A stretch of 64,000 nt of DNA from Yersinia bercovieri ATCC 43970 (lineage in GTDB: Bacteria; Pseudomonadota; Gammaproteobacteria; Enterobacterales; Enterobacteriaceae): contig NZ_CP054044.1 of NCBI RefSeq assembly GCF_013282745.1, forward strand, positions 868,001-932,000. The letters run 5' to 3'. A program made the position numbers and the translations under genes. Within the stretch, counting starts at the first letter, position 1, and each line of letters opens with the position of its first letter. A model generated the notes under the pieces. That model searched no databases, was not told where the DNA came from, and saw only the letters and a list, made by a program, of their open reading frames with translations. Positions 44,132-53,944 of the stretch are shown piece after piece.

Positions 44132-44680
44132 ATGAACAAACAGCCCGAAGACTGGCTAGATGAAGTCCCAGAAGATAAAAATGACGATGATGATGAAATC
44201 ATTTGGGTCAGTAAAAGTGAAATTAAGCGAGATGCTGAAGCGCTGAAAGATCTCGGAACCGAGCTGGTTGAGCTGGGTAAAAACGCGCTGGAGAAGATCC
44301 CACTGGATGAAGATCTGCTGGCAGCCATTGAGCTGGCGCAGAAAATCAAGAAAGAGGGCCGCCGTCGCCAGATTCAGTTAATTGGTAAAATGCTGCGCGG
44401 CCGTGATGTCGAACCCATTCAGACCGCGCTGGATAAACTGAAAAACCGTCATAACCAACAAATCTCGCTGTTCCATAAATTGGAAACGCTGCGCGATCGT
44501 TTGGTTGCAGAGGGTGATGATGTGATCCCAACCGTGTTGGATCTCTATCCCGATGCTGATCGCCAGCAGTTGCGCAGTTTGGTGCGTAATGCCCAAAAAG
44601 AGAAAGCCGCGAATAAGCCGCCAAAAGCATTCCGCCAGATCTTCCAGTATCTGCGTGAATTGGCAGAGAAACAGCAGTAA
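44132..44680 (+). CDS. darP: 50S ribosome assembly factor DarP (YjgA)
   Basis: DarP (YjgA) promotes peptidyl-transferase-centre maturation in late 50S precursors. The predicted 182 residues start with an acidic segment, [17 protein letters not shown], then the DUF615 helical domain with [32 protein letters not shown] and the C-terminal [15 protein letters not shown] chose the ATG before NKQPEDW; a start two codons earlier is possible. It is divergent from pmbA, the usual order. Confidence 0.94.
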   Translation: MNKQPEDWLDEVPEDKNDDDDEIIWVSKSEIKRDAEALKDLGTELVELGKNALEKIPLDEDLLAAIELAQKIKKEGRRRQIQLIGKMLRGRDVEPIQTALDKLKNRHNQQISLFHKLETLRDRLVAEGDDVIPTVLDLYPDADRQQLRSLVRNAQKEKAANKPPKAFRQIFQYLRELAEKQQ

Positions 44681-44735
44681 TCGGGCGCAGCTCGCGCCTG
44701 TTTGATGGGACGTAACTGTCAGGCAGTTTGGGTAA

Positions 44736-44790
44736 GGCAGCGCACAGGACCCGGAGCGTACACCCAGTACGTGAGGAGTCCGGCACTGCC
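44736..44790. repeat. Imperfect palindromic intergenic element
   Basis: Three nested inverted pairs are visible: GGCAG/CTGCC on the outside, GGAC/GTCC next and GTAC/GTAC innermost. The stretch lies between yjgA and the barstar gene. The composition and the core suggest a dispersed enterobacterial repeat, but only this one copy is visible here. A long antisense open frame across yjgA extends into it and is not convincing. Confidence 0.5.
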
Positions 44791-44817
44791 CAGGCTCAAG
44801 ATGGCAAGTAGAGTAGC

Positions 44818-45084
44818 CTAATTAATATTAAAGCGCAGACTACCGGCCAGCTCCTCTTCTGCCTCTTCGAACAACAACACTATCGCCCCAAAACGGCGTT
44901 TCCGGCGGTGATTGAAATGGATAAATTCAATCTCTACCGGCAATGCTATCTCACCCGTTACCACATCCCACAGCGCATCCAGATTGGCGCCAAAGCCCTC
45001 CCTCAGCGCAAATTTTTGGGAAAATTCACGGTAAAATGCAGGAAGATCCGGTATATGGTCAAAATCGAATACCACTTTTACCAT
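44818..45084 (-). CDS. Barstar-family ribonuclease inhibitor
   Basis: This 88-residue protein has the barstar fold. The inhibitory helix and loop are conserved as GANLDALWD, including the two Asp residues that contact barnase (positions equivalent to Asp35 and Asp39). It should act in the cytoplasm to neutralise the ribonuclease encoded 4 bases upstream. In E. coli the positional counterpart, YhcO, is a barstar homologue without a ribonuclease gene beside it. The order here is ribonuclease first and inhibitor second. Confidence 0.9.
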   Translation of the reverse strand: MVKVVFDFDHIPDLPAFYREFSQKFALREGFGANLDALWDVVTGEIALPVEIEFIHFNHRRKRRFGAIVLLFEEAEEELAGSLRFNIN

Positions 45085-45088
45085 CTTC

Positions 45089-45565
45089 TCACTCCATCCG
45101 AATGAAATGCTTGTAGTGATCCTGAGTCAGATAAATCAGGCCATCATTAGAGTACAACAAACGATCACTACCACGATGGCCGCAGCGATAATTCACATCA
45201 GCCTCATGCCAGTTGCGGCCTTTGGCTTGTGGCAGTTGGCGCTCTCGGTTAGAAAAACGATCACCGCCAATAGCGCGCCCCGGCAGCACCTGACACAGAT
45301 TGCCCTCTTTTGGGTCCCAACCCTTCTCACGGGCCTGCTGCTTGGTAATGTAAAAGTCCGGCAGGCGATGGTGCGCTTGTAGATATTTCGCCACCGGTTT
45401 GGGCTGCGTTAATTGTTCGATGGATGCAGGCGTCGATAATGGTGGGCGCTCCAGATCCGGCGATTGACCGATATCACGCGCAGGGTCACAGCCATTGAGC
45501 TGTAATGCTGCCGCAATCAATAGCAACACCGCCCCCAGAATAGCGATAATGCGTTTATTCATCAT
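45089..45565 (-). CDS. Barnase-like guanyl-specific ribonuclease, predicted lipoprotein
   Basis: This 158-residue microbial ribonuclease is close to Bacillus barnase. The catalytic residues are present: Glu121 (HEADVNY), Arg135 (SDRLLYS) and His150 (QDHYKHF). A typical signal peptide ends in LNGC, so Cys26 may be lipidated. Asp27 at +2 would retain it in the inner membrane facing the periplasm. Cys91 and Cys128, absent in barnase, could form a disulfide. It could instead be a secreted or intercellular effector; no secretion genes are nearby. The barstar gene follows 4 bases later. Confidence 0.9.
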   Translation of the reverse strand: MMNKRIIAILGAVLLLIAAALQLNGCDPARDIGQSPDLERPPLSTPASIEQLTQPKPVAKYLQAHHRLPDFYITKQQAREKGWDPKEGNLCQVLPGRAIGGDRFSNRERQLPQAKGRNWHEADVNYRCGHRGSDRLLYSNDGLIYLTQDHYKHFIRME

Positions 45566-45655
45566 GGTTCTCCTTAACCCTTAGGCTTCCAATAATGGTT
45601 GTCTGCTCATCACCCATGCCCCAATGTTATAATCAAGATGGCTCATTCAGCTGGC

Positions 45656-47128
45656 TTATAAATTACCCAGATGCAGGGTTTTGACTTCCATAAATTCATC
45701 CAATCCCAGCACCGAACCTTCGCGGCCCAGACCGGACTCCTTCACACCACCGAAGGGGGCCAGCTCCGTAGAGAGCGAGCTTTCATTGACGCCAATCATA
45801 CCGCTTTCCAATGCATCAGAAACGCGGAATACCCGTTGCAGATCCTGCGTATAGAAGTAAGCTGCCAGTCCGAACGGCGTGTCATTCGCGCGCTTAATCA
45901 CTTCAGCTTCGGTTTTAAAGCGGAAACAAGCTGCCAGCGGGCCAAATGTCTCTTCTGACGCCACTTTCATCTGCTCATTGGCATCGGCAATCACTGTTGG
46001 TTGGAAGAAATTACCACCCAATTCATGGCGATGCCCGCCCACCAGCAGACGCCCACCCTTCTCAAGCGCATCTTTGACGTGATCTTCGACTTTCTCCAGA
46101 CCCGCCATATTAATCAGCGGCCCCATATCGACATCTTTATCCATCCCATTGCCCACTTTCAGTTTTTTCACCTCAGCGGCCAGATGGCTGACGAATGCAT
46201 GGTAAATGCCCTCTTGAATATAGAAGCGATTAACGCAAACACAGACTTGCCCAGCATTGCGGAATTTACAGGCGATAGCCCCGGCCACTGCCGCATCTAA
46301 ATCAGCATCATCAAACACAATATAGGGTGCATTGCCCCCCAGCTCCATGGAGATCTTTTTCATGGTAGCTGCGGCATTGCGCATCAGAGTTTTGCCCACC
46401 TCAGTTGAGCCAGTGAAGGAGATTTTACGCACCTCAGCGCTGGCCATGATGGCATCGCTAATAGCATGAGTGTCACCGGCCACACCATTGAGAACACCAG
46501 CAGGTACGCCCGCTTTATCTGCCAGTGCCAGCAAGGCAAAAGCGGACAGTGGCGTGTTATTGGCCGGTTTAATCAGCCCGGTACATCCGGCCGCTAGTGC
46601 CGGCCCCAGTTTGCGGGTGAGCATCGCCAGCGGGAAATTCCACGGCGTAATGGCAGCGACAACGCCAACAGGTTCACGGGTGGCAAAAATGCGCGCCCCC
46701 TCTTTAGTGGGCGGAATAATCTCACCATTAGCGCGTTTAGCTTGCTCACTAAACCATTGAATAAAGCTGGCGGCATAGGCCACCTCGCCTAATGCTTCTT
46801 TCAGCGGCTTACCCTGCTCGGAAACCATTATCTCAGCCAATGATTGCTGATGTTCCATAATGAGCAGATACCAACGCTGTAGAATTTCTGCCCGCTGTTT
46901 GGCCGGTTTTTTGCGCCAGGCAGGAAATGCCTCACTGGCTGCTTTAATGGCAGCTTCACTCTCTGGTTTACCGGCTTTGGCCACTTTGGCGACTAATTCA
47001 CCGGTAGCAGGGTTATAGACATCAAAAGTCTCTTGGGCCTGGCACCATTTGCCGCCGACAAAATAACCAATGTGATAAACGCCGTCGCTGTGCTGCTGGT
47101 CCTGCAAAGGGTTTTGCTCTGACATCAT
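45656..47128 (-). CDS. gabD: NAD(P)-dependent succinate-semialdehyde dehydrogenase (GabD-like)
   Basis: This 490-residue aldehyde dehydrogenase has the cofactor fold (TPWNFPLAMLTRK, FTGSTEVG). The catalytic Glu is in MELGGNAPYIVFDD and the nucleophilic Cys in NAGQVCVCVNRFYI. GabD oxidises succinate semialdehyde to succinate in GABA breakdown. No gabT or gabP gene is beside it, so another short aldehyde could be the substrate (GabD/Sad family). It is a single gene between the barnase pair and aaeB. Confidence 0.85.
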   Translation of the reverse strand: MMSEQNPLQDQQHSDGVYHIGYFVGGKWCQAQETFDVYNPATGELVAKVAKAGKPESEAAIKAASEAFPAWRKKPAKQRAEILQRWYLLIMEHQQSLAEIMVSEQGKPLKEALGEVAYAASFIQWFSEQAKRANGEIIPPTKEGARIFATREPVGVVAAITPWNFPLAMLTRKLGPALAAGCTGLIKPANNTPLSAFALLALADKAGVPAGVLNGVAGDTHAISDAIMASAEVRKISFTGSTEVGKTLMRNAAATMKKISMELGGNAPYIVFDDADLDAAVAGAIACKFRNAGQVCVCVNRFYIQEGIYHAFVSHLAAEVKKLKVGNGMDKDVDMGPLINMAGLEKVEDHVKDALEKGGRLLVGGHRHELGGNFFQPTVIADANEQMKVASEETFGPLAACFRFKTEAEVIKRANDTPFGLAAYFYTQDLQRVFRVSDALESGMIGVNESSLSTELAPFGGVKESGLGREGSVLGLDEFMEVKTLHLGNL

Positions 47129-47246
47129 GTCAACCTCCTTAGGAAAATGAGGCCCTCATCACTAGAGGGCGAGGAAGGGGTGGTTCCAGCTTGAGTATAG
47201 CCTTTGAAAAAGCGATAAGAACAGCTTAGCGCGCTTCACCTGATAT

Positions 47247-49202
47247 CTATATCAGCGCGCTCTGATAGCGATGTAACATATCCGCTAACCGTTTTACCGG
47301 CAGGGTAACCGAATCAGGCGACTGATAATCAACCAGTTTTTGCTGATATTGATCCAGTTCCTGCAACAACCGGGCGAAGTAATAGCGCCGTTTCTGATCA
47401 CCCTTCACATTGATGACACGATCAGCGGTATAGCGGATTTGTTTATGGAAGGCACTCAATTCATCATTAGCCGGAATTTCAGTGCTGTTGAGTCGTTGAT
47501 GGGCGATGATCAGCGTCAGTGCCAGACGATACTTATCGATATCGCCGGGGAACATCATCAATAGCTGATTCAGCTGCTGATAGAGCATCGGCAAATGATT
47601 TTCGCTGCGACGCGCTCTATTGGTGGTCAGGGCGGATACTGCACTGTAAACAAAGCGGTTTAGCAAGGTTCTGCCAGTCCGCTCTTTGGCATTATCGCGG
47701 ATCAATAACAAGACAATCAGGGAGACAAAGCAACCGACTATCTGCCCCAAGGCGCTGTCGAGGAACAGGCTGACATTAAATTCCATCGGGTTACTTAGCA
47801 CCATAATGTTGATGGTGCTAGCTAATGTCCCCAGGGACCCCAGCCGCCGCTTCTGCACTTCGATGCCAATAATAAAGGCCAGCAGCCCCAAGCTGATGCA
47901 CAGCAGCAACATGCTTTGCTGGGTGGCAGGGATGATAAACATAAAGTAGAGCGCCCCGATGGGCAGCGCCATGACGACCCCCAGTAGGAAGTCGATCGCC
48001 ACCATGCGCGGATTGGGTGTGCGCATCGCCAATGAGGTGACCACGGCTATCATCACCATACAGCCCGCCCCTGATGTCCAGCCAGTCCAGAGCCAAAACA
48101 GGCCGCCAATTGCGGTGGCGATGCCGGTACGTAGGCCATTGATCATCGCGTGATGCCCTTCGGCTGAGACATGTTTTACCGGCATATCACCCGCTAGAAT
48201 ACCCTCCTCTACCCGACTAATGCTGCTGTTGGTGTGAATACCTTTTGACAGCAATAAATAGCGGGTGGCGGCACCGACCCAACTGCTGATGGTATGGGGG
48301 ATCGCCTCACTGTGGCTAGCGCCGATAAACTGGCGCAGTTTTTTCATCTGCTGGCGAATCTCTGTGGTCGTTGATGCCGGTTCGCTCAACATCACTTTCA
48401 GCTCAGGGGGCAGAGTATTGGGGTGATTAACCAGAACCAAATAGCTTTCACATGCCTGCGTGATCAGCGCGAGTGATTCGGTGTGCAATACCCGCAGGCG
48501 GCGATTACAGCGCTGCCAACGAGATGACTCCATCATCAGGTAGCTGCGCATCCCATTGAGTGCGCTAGTATTTTTGACTAAATCACTCCAGGCGCGATCG
48601 ATTTCGCTCTTTTCCGCCGGACGAATACAGAGCTGCAACAGCTTATATTGATCCACCAGCACCTTATCCACCAGCCGATCAATGTCTTGCTTAATCGACC
48701 GTGGGGAGAACAATAGATCCGCCATCACCGCGCAGACGATCCCCAACACAATTTCGCTACAGCGCTCGACGGCAAACTGCGGCGTCAACAGGGGGGTTTC
48801 ACCGGTTGTGACAATGATAATCAGCGCGGTATAACCCGCCAGACCAAAAGCATAGGAGTTTTCGACCCGCACCAGTGATGAGATCCAGGTGCAAACTCCC
48901 GCCCATAGACAGCACAGCATCAGGGTAAGCACCGGCGCTCTGATAGTCAGCACGATAATAACCAAGCCACCAATACAGCCGATAAATGTGCCGATAATGC
49001 GTAGCCAGCCACGGTGACGAATTGCGCCAGAGAATGGCTCGCCACCGGCGGCAAAAGCTGGGCCAGCGGCGACAATCGCGGCAGTCAGCACTGACCAGCG
49101 CGGCGTTTCCAGTTGCAAATGAAAACCCAGAAACAGCGCGGCTACAATGGCAAAACTCAGCTTAAAGGCAAAGCGCAGACGAATGAAGGTCGGGCTGTTC
49201 AT
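47247..49202 (-). CDS. aaeB: p-hydroxybenzoic acid efflux pump subunit AaeB
   Basis: AaeB is the inner-membrane FUSC-family subunit of the aromatic-acid efflux pump AaeAB. The predicted 651 residues (655 in E. coli) contain two blocks of membrane helices, about 12-185 and 360-515, separated and followed by cytoplasmic segments. I chose the ATG at 49202, immediately after the aaeA stop, because it aligns with E. coli; three extra codons would overlap aaeA. It is third in aaeXAB. Confidence 0.94.
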   Translation of the reverse strand: MNSPTFIRLRFAFKLSFAIVAALFLGFHLQLETPRWSVLTAAIVAAGPAFAAGGEPFSGAIRHRGWLRIIGTFIGCIGGLVIIVLTIRAPVLTLMLCCLWAGVCTWISSLVRVENSYAFGLAGYTALIIIVTTGETPLLTPQFAVERCSEIVLGIVCAVMADLLFSPRSIKQDIDRLVDKVLVDQYKLLQLCIRPAEKSEIDRAWSDLVKNTSALNGMRSYLMMESSRWQRCNRRLRVLHTESLALITQACESYLVLVNHPNTLPPELKVMLSEPASTTTEIRQQMKKLRQFIGASHSEAIPHTISSWVGAATRYLLLSKGIHTNSSISRVEEGILAGDMPVKHVSAEGHHAMINGLRTGIATAIGGLFWLWTGWTSGAGCMVMIAVVTSLAMRTPNPRMVAIDFLLGVVMALPIGALYFMFIIPATQQSMLLLCISLGLLAFIIGIEVQKRRLGSLGTLASTINIMVLSNPMEFNVSLFLDSALGQIVGCFVSLIVLLLIRDNAKERTGRTLLNRFVYSAVSALTTNRARRSENHLPMLYQQLNQLLMMFPGDIDKYRLALTLIIAHQRLNSTEIPANDELSAFHKQIRYTADRVINVKGDQKRRYYFARLLQELDQYQQKLVDYQSPDSVTLPVKRLADMLHRYQSALI

Positions 49203-49203
49203 G

Positions 49204-50139
49204 TTAGCCAAACTCGCGCAGACGGTGCATCAACTTAATCATCGGCGAGGCCTGATTAGGGTCACGATCATTTGCTCCGGTTATCACTACCGTCGCGGTG
49301 GTGCCTGCTGGATATGGATGCTGCTGATCTTCGCTATCCAAACGAATCTTCACCGGCACCCGCTGCGCCAGACGTACCCATTCAAGATTATTATCAATGG
49401 TCGCCAGCCCTTTGCTATCGACACTGCTGCTACTATTGGTCACACCGGCGGAGATACTGTCGACAGTGCCATGCAGAATGCGGTTGCTACCCAGAGGGGT
49501 GATTTCCGCCCGATAACCCGGCTTAACCCCCTCCAGCTTGGTCTCTTCCAGATAGGCCAAGATATAGAAAGTCTCTTTTTTTACCAATGCGACAGCGGTC
49601 GCACCGCGGTTAATGAACTCCCCCCCATGAACATTCAGATTGGTCACCCAGCCTTCGGCAGGCGCGCGCACTGTGGTTCGCTCCAGATCAAGTTTGGCTA
49701 AGTCACGGAGTGCAATGGCTTTTGCCAGCTGATGACGGACGGTTTGCAGCACATTGCTGGATTGGTCGATCTCCTCTTGTGACAGCGCCTGCACCCCCAA
49801 CCGCTGCCGTCTGCCAGATTCGCGCTGCTTCTCGGCAGCTAACGTTTGGTAATAGGCGACATCAGCTTCCGCTTCGGCCAGTGCCTGCTGATAGCGGGGT
49901 TGGTCAATCACAAACAGAATCTGGCCTCTCTGCACCAGTTGGTTGTCTTTAACCGGCACCTCAGTGATCAAACCGCTGACATCCGGTGCAATAGCGACTA
50001 CATCGGCGGTAAATTTAGCATCACGGGTCCATGGCGATTCAGTGTAAAAAGCCCACACCTTGAAAATAGCGATGATAGCCAGTAAGACCACTAATAAGGT
50101 GATGCCGATGCGGATTATTTTTAATGAAAAAGTATTCAC
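49204..50139 (-). CDS. aaeA: p-hydroxybenzoic acid efflux pump subunit AaeA
   Basis: AaeA is the HlyD-type membrane-fusion protein of the AaeAB efflux pump. The 311 residues show one N-terminal membrane helix (about 7-29), a lipoyl-like half domain [30 protein letters not shown], a coiled-coil hairpin and the second half [22 protein letters not shown]. It directly precedes aaeB and follows aaeX by 7 bases. Confidence 0.95.
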   Translation of the reverse strand: MNTFSLKIIRIGITLLVVLLAIIAIFKVWAFYTESPWTRDAKFTADVVAIAPDVSGLITEVPVKDNQLVQRGQILFVIDQPRYQQALAEAEADVAYYQTLAAEKQRESGRRQRLGVQALSQEEIDQSSNVLQTVRHQLAKAIALRDLAKLDLERTTVRAPAEGWVTNLNVHGGEFINRGATAVALVKKETFYILAYLEETKLEGVKPGYRAEITPLGSNRILHGTVDSISAGVTNSSSSVDSKGLATIDNNLEWVRLAQRVPVKIRLDSEDQQHPYPAGTTATVVITGANDRDPNQASPMIKLMHRLREFG

Positions 50140-50146
50140 GGCGACC

Positions 50147-50350
50147 TCAGGAAGAAAAACGAGAAATTAAGTAAAAAAGGCAACCATACAGCGCGGTATT
50201 AAAGAGTGCCGGGTGCCAAACAAACTCATAAATACCCGTGGGTTGTAACAGACGGCGCACGACAAAAAAAAGGGCTAGCGAGAGAAGCAGCTCAAGAAAT
50301 ATCGGCGGGAAAGAGAGGCCGAAAATCACCATCACCGGAAGCAAACTCAT
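50147..50350 (-). CDS. aaeX: AaeX small membrane protein (DUF1656)
   Basis: This 67-residue protein has two hydrophobic segments (about 3-35 and 48-63), length and sequence typical of AaeX. It is the first gene of aaeXAB. Its role in the pump is not established. The promoter region upstream is shared with the divergent aaeR. Confidence 0.93.
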   Translation of the reverse strand: MSLLPVMVIFGLSFPPIFLELLLSLALFFVVRRLLQPTGIYEFVWHPALFNTALYGCLFYLISRFSS

Positions 50351-50692
50351 TCTTTAAATCCTCTCAATTATAGGATGTCAGTGAACATGCCTAGGTTAAT
50401 AGTTAAATTCTAAACTGAAACTCATTCAACCACCGCGGGCAAGGCTAAAAGCACCAGCGATAAGGTAGAGTTATAGGTTAAACTTGTAGGTGCAACTGCA
50501 AGCTGGACGAGGCGAGGTAACACTTTAGCTACGCGGCTTTCAGACTTCGGACCTTTCTCCGACAACAGTATATTAGCCTGCTTATTATCAACTTATCTAC
50601 AATGTGTGATCTAAATCACTTTTAAGCTAGAGTTAACAATCAATGTAAAATAAGCGTTTAGCGCTAAACAAATAGGTCACACAGGATAAGCA
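50351..50692. promoter_or_regulatory. aaeX-aaeR divergent control region
   Basis: The 342-base gap has no gene. It contains an imperfect dyad, CTTGTAGGTGCAACTGCAAG (50483-50502, 16 of 20 symmetric), and a near-consensus CRP site at 50605-50620. AaeR, a LysR-type activator, should bind here to control aaeXAB in response to aromatic acids; the exact site is not clear. Confidence 0.55.
50605..50620. promoter_or_regulatory. Near-consensus CRP site upstream of aaeR
   Basis: TGTGATCTAAATCACT matches TGTGA-N6-TCACA at 9 of 10 key positions. It lies 73 bases before the aaeR start and 255 bases from aaeX, so it more likely concerns aaeR. Confidence 0.6.
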
Positions 50693-51604
50693 ATGGAAAG
50701 ACTAAAACGGATGTCGGTGTTTGCCAGAGTGGTTGAATGCGGCTCTTTTACTGCGGCGGCACGGCAGTTGGAGATGAGTGTATCCTCGATAAGCCAGACC
50801 GTGTCCAAGCTGGAAACCGAGCTAAATGTTAAACTGCTTAACCGCAGTACTCGCCGCATTGGTCTGACCGAAGCGGGCCGGATCTATTATCAGGGCTGTC
50901 GGCGCATGTTGCAGGAAGTGCAAGAGGTGCATGAGCAGTTATACGCATTTAACAATACGCCAACCGGCACATTGCGAATCGGCTGTTCATCCACCATGGC
51001 ACAAAATGTGCTGGCGACCATGACAGCGGATATGCTGAAAGAGTACCCCGGTTTGTCCGTCAATTTGGTTACCGGTATCCCGGCACCTGATCTTATTGGC
51101 GATGGTCTGGATGTGGTCATTCGAGTGGGGGCATTGCAAGATTCGGGGCTATTTTCTCGCCGCCTCGGCTCTATGCCAATGGTGGTCTGCGCCGCCAAAA
51201 GCTATTTATTGCAACATGGCACCCCTGAAAAACCGAGCGATATGATCAACTTCTCCTGGCTGGAGTACAGCGTGAGACCAGACAGTAATTTCGAGCTGAT
51301 AGCACCGGAAGGGATCACCACACAAATATCGCCACAAGGTCGCTTTGTGACCAACGACTCACAAACCATGATCCGCTGGCTTAAAGCGGGCGCAGGCATC
51401 GCCTACGCACCATTGATGTGGGTGATAGAGGAGATTAAGCGCGGTGAAGTGGAAGTGTTATTCAAAAAATATCACTCTGACCCACGCCCGGTATATGCGC
51501 TATATACTGAAAAAGATAAAATGCCCCTCAAGGTTCAAGTCTGCATCGATTACTTAACCGAATACTTTAAGAGCGTTGCAGAGATATATCAGGGCTATCG
51601 TTAA
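50693..51604 (+). CDS. aaeR: LysR-family regulator AaeR
   Basis: This 303-residue LysR-type regulator has an N-terminal winged helix (VFARVVECGSFTAAARQLEMSVSSISQTVSKLE, about 8-40) and a C-terminal effector domain. It is divergent from aaeXAB, the standard position for AaeR, which senses p-hydroxybenzoate-like acids. It is convergent with tldD, whose stop is 27 bases away. Confidence 0.9.
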   Translation: MERLKRMSVFARVVECGSFTAAARQLEMSVSSISQTVSKLETELNVKLLNRSTRRIGLTEAGRIYYQGCRRMLQEVQEVHEQLYAFNNTPTGTLRIGCSSTMAQNVLATMTADMLKEYPGLSVNLVTGIPAPDLIGDGLDVVIRVGALQDSGLFSRRLGSMPMVVCAAKSYLLQHGTPEKPSDMINFSWLEYSVRPDSNFELIAPEGITTQISPQGRFVTNDSQTMIRWLKAGAGIAYAPLMWVIEEIKRGEVEVLFKKYHSDPRPVYALYTEKDKMPLKVQVCIDYLTEYFKSVAEIYQGYR

Positions 51605-51631
51605 TAGTTTATCGGCGCTTATCTCTAAACC

Positions 51632-53077
51632 CTACGCCGTGCCACCCACTGTCAGATTATCCAGCTTCAAGGTCGGTTGGCCGACCCCCACTGGCAAGCT
51701 TTGGCCCTCTTTGCCGCAGACGCCGACGCCTTTATCCAGCGCTAAGTCATTGCCGACCATCGAGATCTGCTGCATCGCTTCAATACCGGAGCCAATCAAG
51801 GTAGCCCCCTTCACCGCGCGGGTGATTTTGCCCTTTTCAATTAAGTAAGCTTCGGAGGTTGAGAACACGAACTTGCCGGAGGTGATATCCACCTGACCAC
51901 CACCAAAGTTTGGCGCGTAGAGGCCATACTCCACACTGGCGATAATCTCTTCTGGTGTTGATTTGCCCGCTAACATATAAGTATTGGTCATACGCGGCAT
52001 TGGCAAGTGCGCGTAAGATTCGCGGCGACCATTACCTGTTGGGGCAACCCCCATTAGGCGCGCGTTCAACTTATCCTGCATATAGCCTTTCAGAATACCG
52101 TTTTCGATCAATACGTTGTATTGGCCCGGTACACCTTCATCGTCAATAGCCAGTGAGCCACGGCGGCCTTGCATGGTGCCATCGTCCACCACGGTACACA
52201 GCTCGGAAGCCACCAGCTTACCCATCTGCCCACTAAAGACAGAACTGCCACGGCGGTTGAAATCGCCCTCTAAACCATGACCAACCGCTTCATGCAACAG
52301 CACACCCGGCCAGCCGGCACCTAATACCACTGGCATGGCACCGGCAGGAGCAGCTATGGCGGAAAGGTTAACTAGCGCCATTCTGACCGCTTCATTGGCA
52401 AAGTTATCTGCCCGCACTTCACCGTCAACAGTTTCCAGGAAGTAGTCATAGCCGAAACGACCACCGCCACCGCTGGCACCGCGTTCGCGTTTGCCGTTCT
52501 CTTCCACCAATACGCTGACTGACAAGCGCACCAATGGGCGCACATCGGCGGCCAGCGTGCCGTCAGTGGCCGCCACCAGCACCTGCTCATAGATGCCAGT
52601 TAAGCTAGCGCTCACTTCCTGCACCCGCTTATCGGCGGCGCGAGCGACTTTATCGACGCGATGCAACAGCGCGATTTTGTCCTCCCGCGACAAGCTCTGC
52701 AGGGGGTCTAGCAGCGGATAGAGCGCCTGGTAAGGCACCTCACCCAGTGTATGAACTTTGCCATTGCCAATATCGCGCACAATACTGCGCGCAGCATGGG
52801 CGCTTTGCTGCAAGGCGTTCAGGGTGATTTGGTCGGCATAAGCAAAACCGGTTTTTTCACCGCTGACCGCACGCACACCCACGCCCTGGTCAATATTGTA
52901 AGAGCCATCTTTGATGATGCTGTCTTCCAACACCCATGCCTCGTGGTAGCTGGACTGGAAATACAGGTCAGCATAATCGAGGCGGCGTTCAGCCAACTGC
53001 CCCAACACTGAGAACAAGTCCTGATGGTTCAGCTTGTTAGCAGCGAGTAACTGCTCACTGACAAACGAGAGGCTCAT
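51632..53077 (-). CDS. tldD: Metalloprotease TldD
   Basis: TldD is the zinc-bearing subunit of the TldD/TldE protease. The predicted 481 residues equal the E. coli length. The metal motif HEAVGH in [24 protein letters not shown] (about 260-285) provides two His and a Glu. The partner PmbA/TldE is encoded at 42624-43964. I chose the ATG before SLSFVSEQ; an upstream GTG three codons earlier is less likely. It is the last gene of the mreB-to-tldD run. Confidence 0.96.
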   Translation of the reverse strand: MSLSFVSEQLLAANKLNHQDLFSVLGQLAERRLDYADLYFQSSYHEAWVLEDSIIKDGSYNIDQGVGVRAVSGEKTGFAYADQITLNALQQSAHAARSIVRDIGNGKVHTLGEVPYQALYPLLDPLQSLSREDKIALLHRVDKVARAADKRVQEVSASLTGIYEQVLVAATDGTLAADVRPLVRLSVSVLVEENGKRERGASGGGGRFGYDYFLETVDGEVRADNFANEAVRMALVNLSAIAAPAGAMPVVLGAGWPGVLLHEAVGHGLEGDFNRRGSSVFSGQMGKLVASELCTVVDDGTMQGRRGSLAIDDEGVPGQYNVLIENGILKGYMQDKLNARLMGVAPTGNGRRESYAHLPMPRMTNTYMLAGKSTPEEIIASVEYGLYAPNFGGGQVDITSGKFVFSTSEAYLIEKGKITRAVKGATLIGSGIEAMQQISMVGNDLALDKGVGVCGKEGQSLPVGVGQPTLKLDNLTVGGTA

Positions 53078-53089
53078 AGTTTTCACTCT

Positions 53090-53944
53090 TTAATTAGATG
53101 ATGGTTTATGCGATGACGGCACCAGCGGCGCTAAAAAGCGATTGTGCTGCAATACCGGCATTTGATTACGGATGGTTTTCAAACCTGTGGTATCAATTTT
53201 TACTTTTAAGGCAGCCACCGCATCGGGGTTCTGCCCCAATATTTTGCCCCAGGCATCGACCGCCATCGTGTGGCCCCAAGTGCGACGGGTGGCACCGTGC
53301 CGCCCTACCTGAGCGGCCGCCAAGATCACGCACTGGTTCTCAATCGCCCGCGCGCGCAATAATATCTCCCAGTGAGCTTCACCGGTCATTTGGGTAAAGG
53401 CCGCCGGGACGGTAATAATCTCCGCGCCCTGCGCGCGTAAAGCCTGGAACAAGCCAGGGAAACGCAAGTCATAGCACACCGTCATACCTAAGCGGCCTAC
53501 AGGGGTCTCCACCACCGTGGTTTCCTGCCCTGCCTGATAGGTATCCGACTCTCGATAACGGCCATGCATATCGTTGATATCCACATCAAACATATGAATT
53601 TTATCATAGCGAGCTTTTAGCTCACCCTGGTCATCAAACAGCAAGCTACTGGTGGTGATAAGGTCCGGTGACTCACGGCTTATCATCGGCATCGAGCCGA
53701 TTTGGATCCAGACACCATAGCGGCGCGCCATCTCACGCACTTCTTGTTGCAATGGCCCGTCGTTGTGCTGCTCTGCATGGTGACGATAAGAGGCGGCATT
53801 AGCAAATAACAGTGCATTTTCCGGCGTCAGAACCAGCTTAATACCCGAGTTTAACTGTTTGATCTGCTGCTCAATTTGAGCCAGATTATCACGGGTATTT
53901 TCACCACTACATAACTGTAATAATGCAACATTGGCATTTTTCAT
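53090..53944 (-). CDS. Nitrilase-family carbon-nitrogen hydrolase
   Basis: This 284-residue nitrilase-superfamily protein has the catalytic Glu in TPENALLF, the Lys in RYDKIHMFDVDI and the nucleophile Cys in MTVCYDLRFPGL. The pattern is that of the Nit1/NitA branch, whose members are deaminated-glutathione amidases or omega-amidases. Its start overlaps the yhdP stop (ATGA) and tldD follows 12 bases later. E. coli lacks a nitrilase between these two genes. Confidence 0.88.
   Translation of the reverse strand: MKNANVALLQLCSGENTRDNLAQIEQQIKQLNSGIKLVLTPENALLFANAASYRHHAEQHNDGPLQQEVREMARRYGVWIQIGSMPMISRESPDLITTSSLLFDDQGELKARYDKIHMFDVDINDMHGRYRESDTYQAGQETTVVETPVGRLGMTVCYDLRFPGLFQALRAQGAEIITVPAAFTQMTGEAHWEILLRARAIENQCVILAAAQVGRHGATRRTWGHTMAVDAWGKILGQNPDAVAALKVKIDTTGLKTIRNQMPVLQHNRFLAPLVPSSHKPSSN

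Noticed and set aside
44346..44786. 146-codon minus-strand open frame opposite yjgA
   Set aside because: It is antisense to a well-supported gene and extends into the palindromic repeat; its composition is unlike real proteins.
48154..49211. Long open frames opposite aaeB and aaeA
   Set aside because: They mirror coding frames of conserved genes and have no domain or ribosome site.
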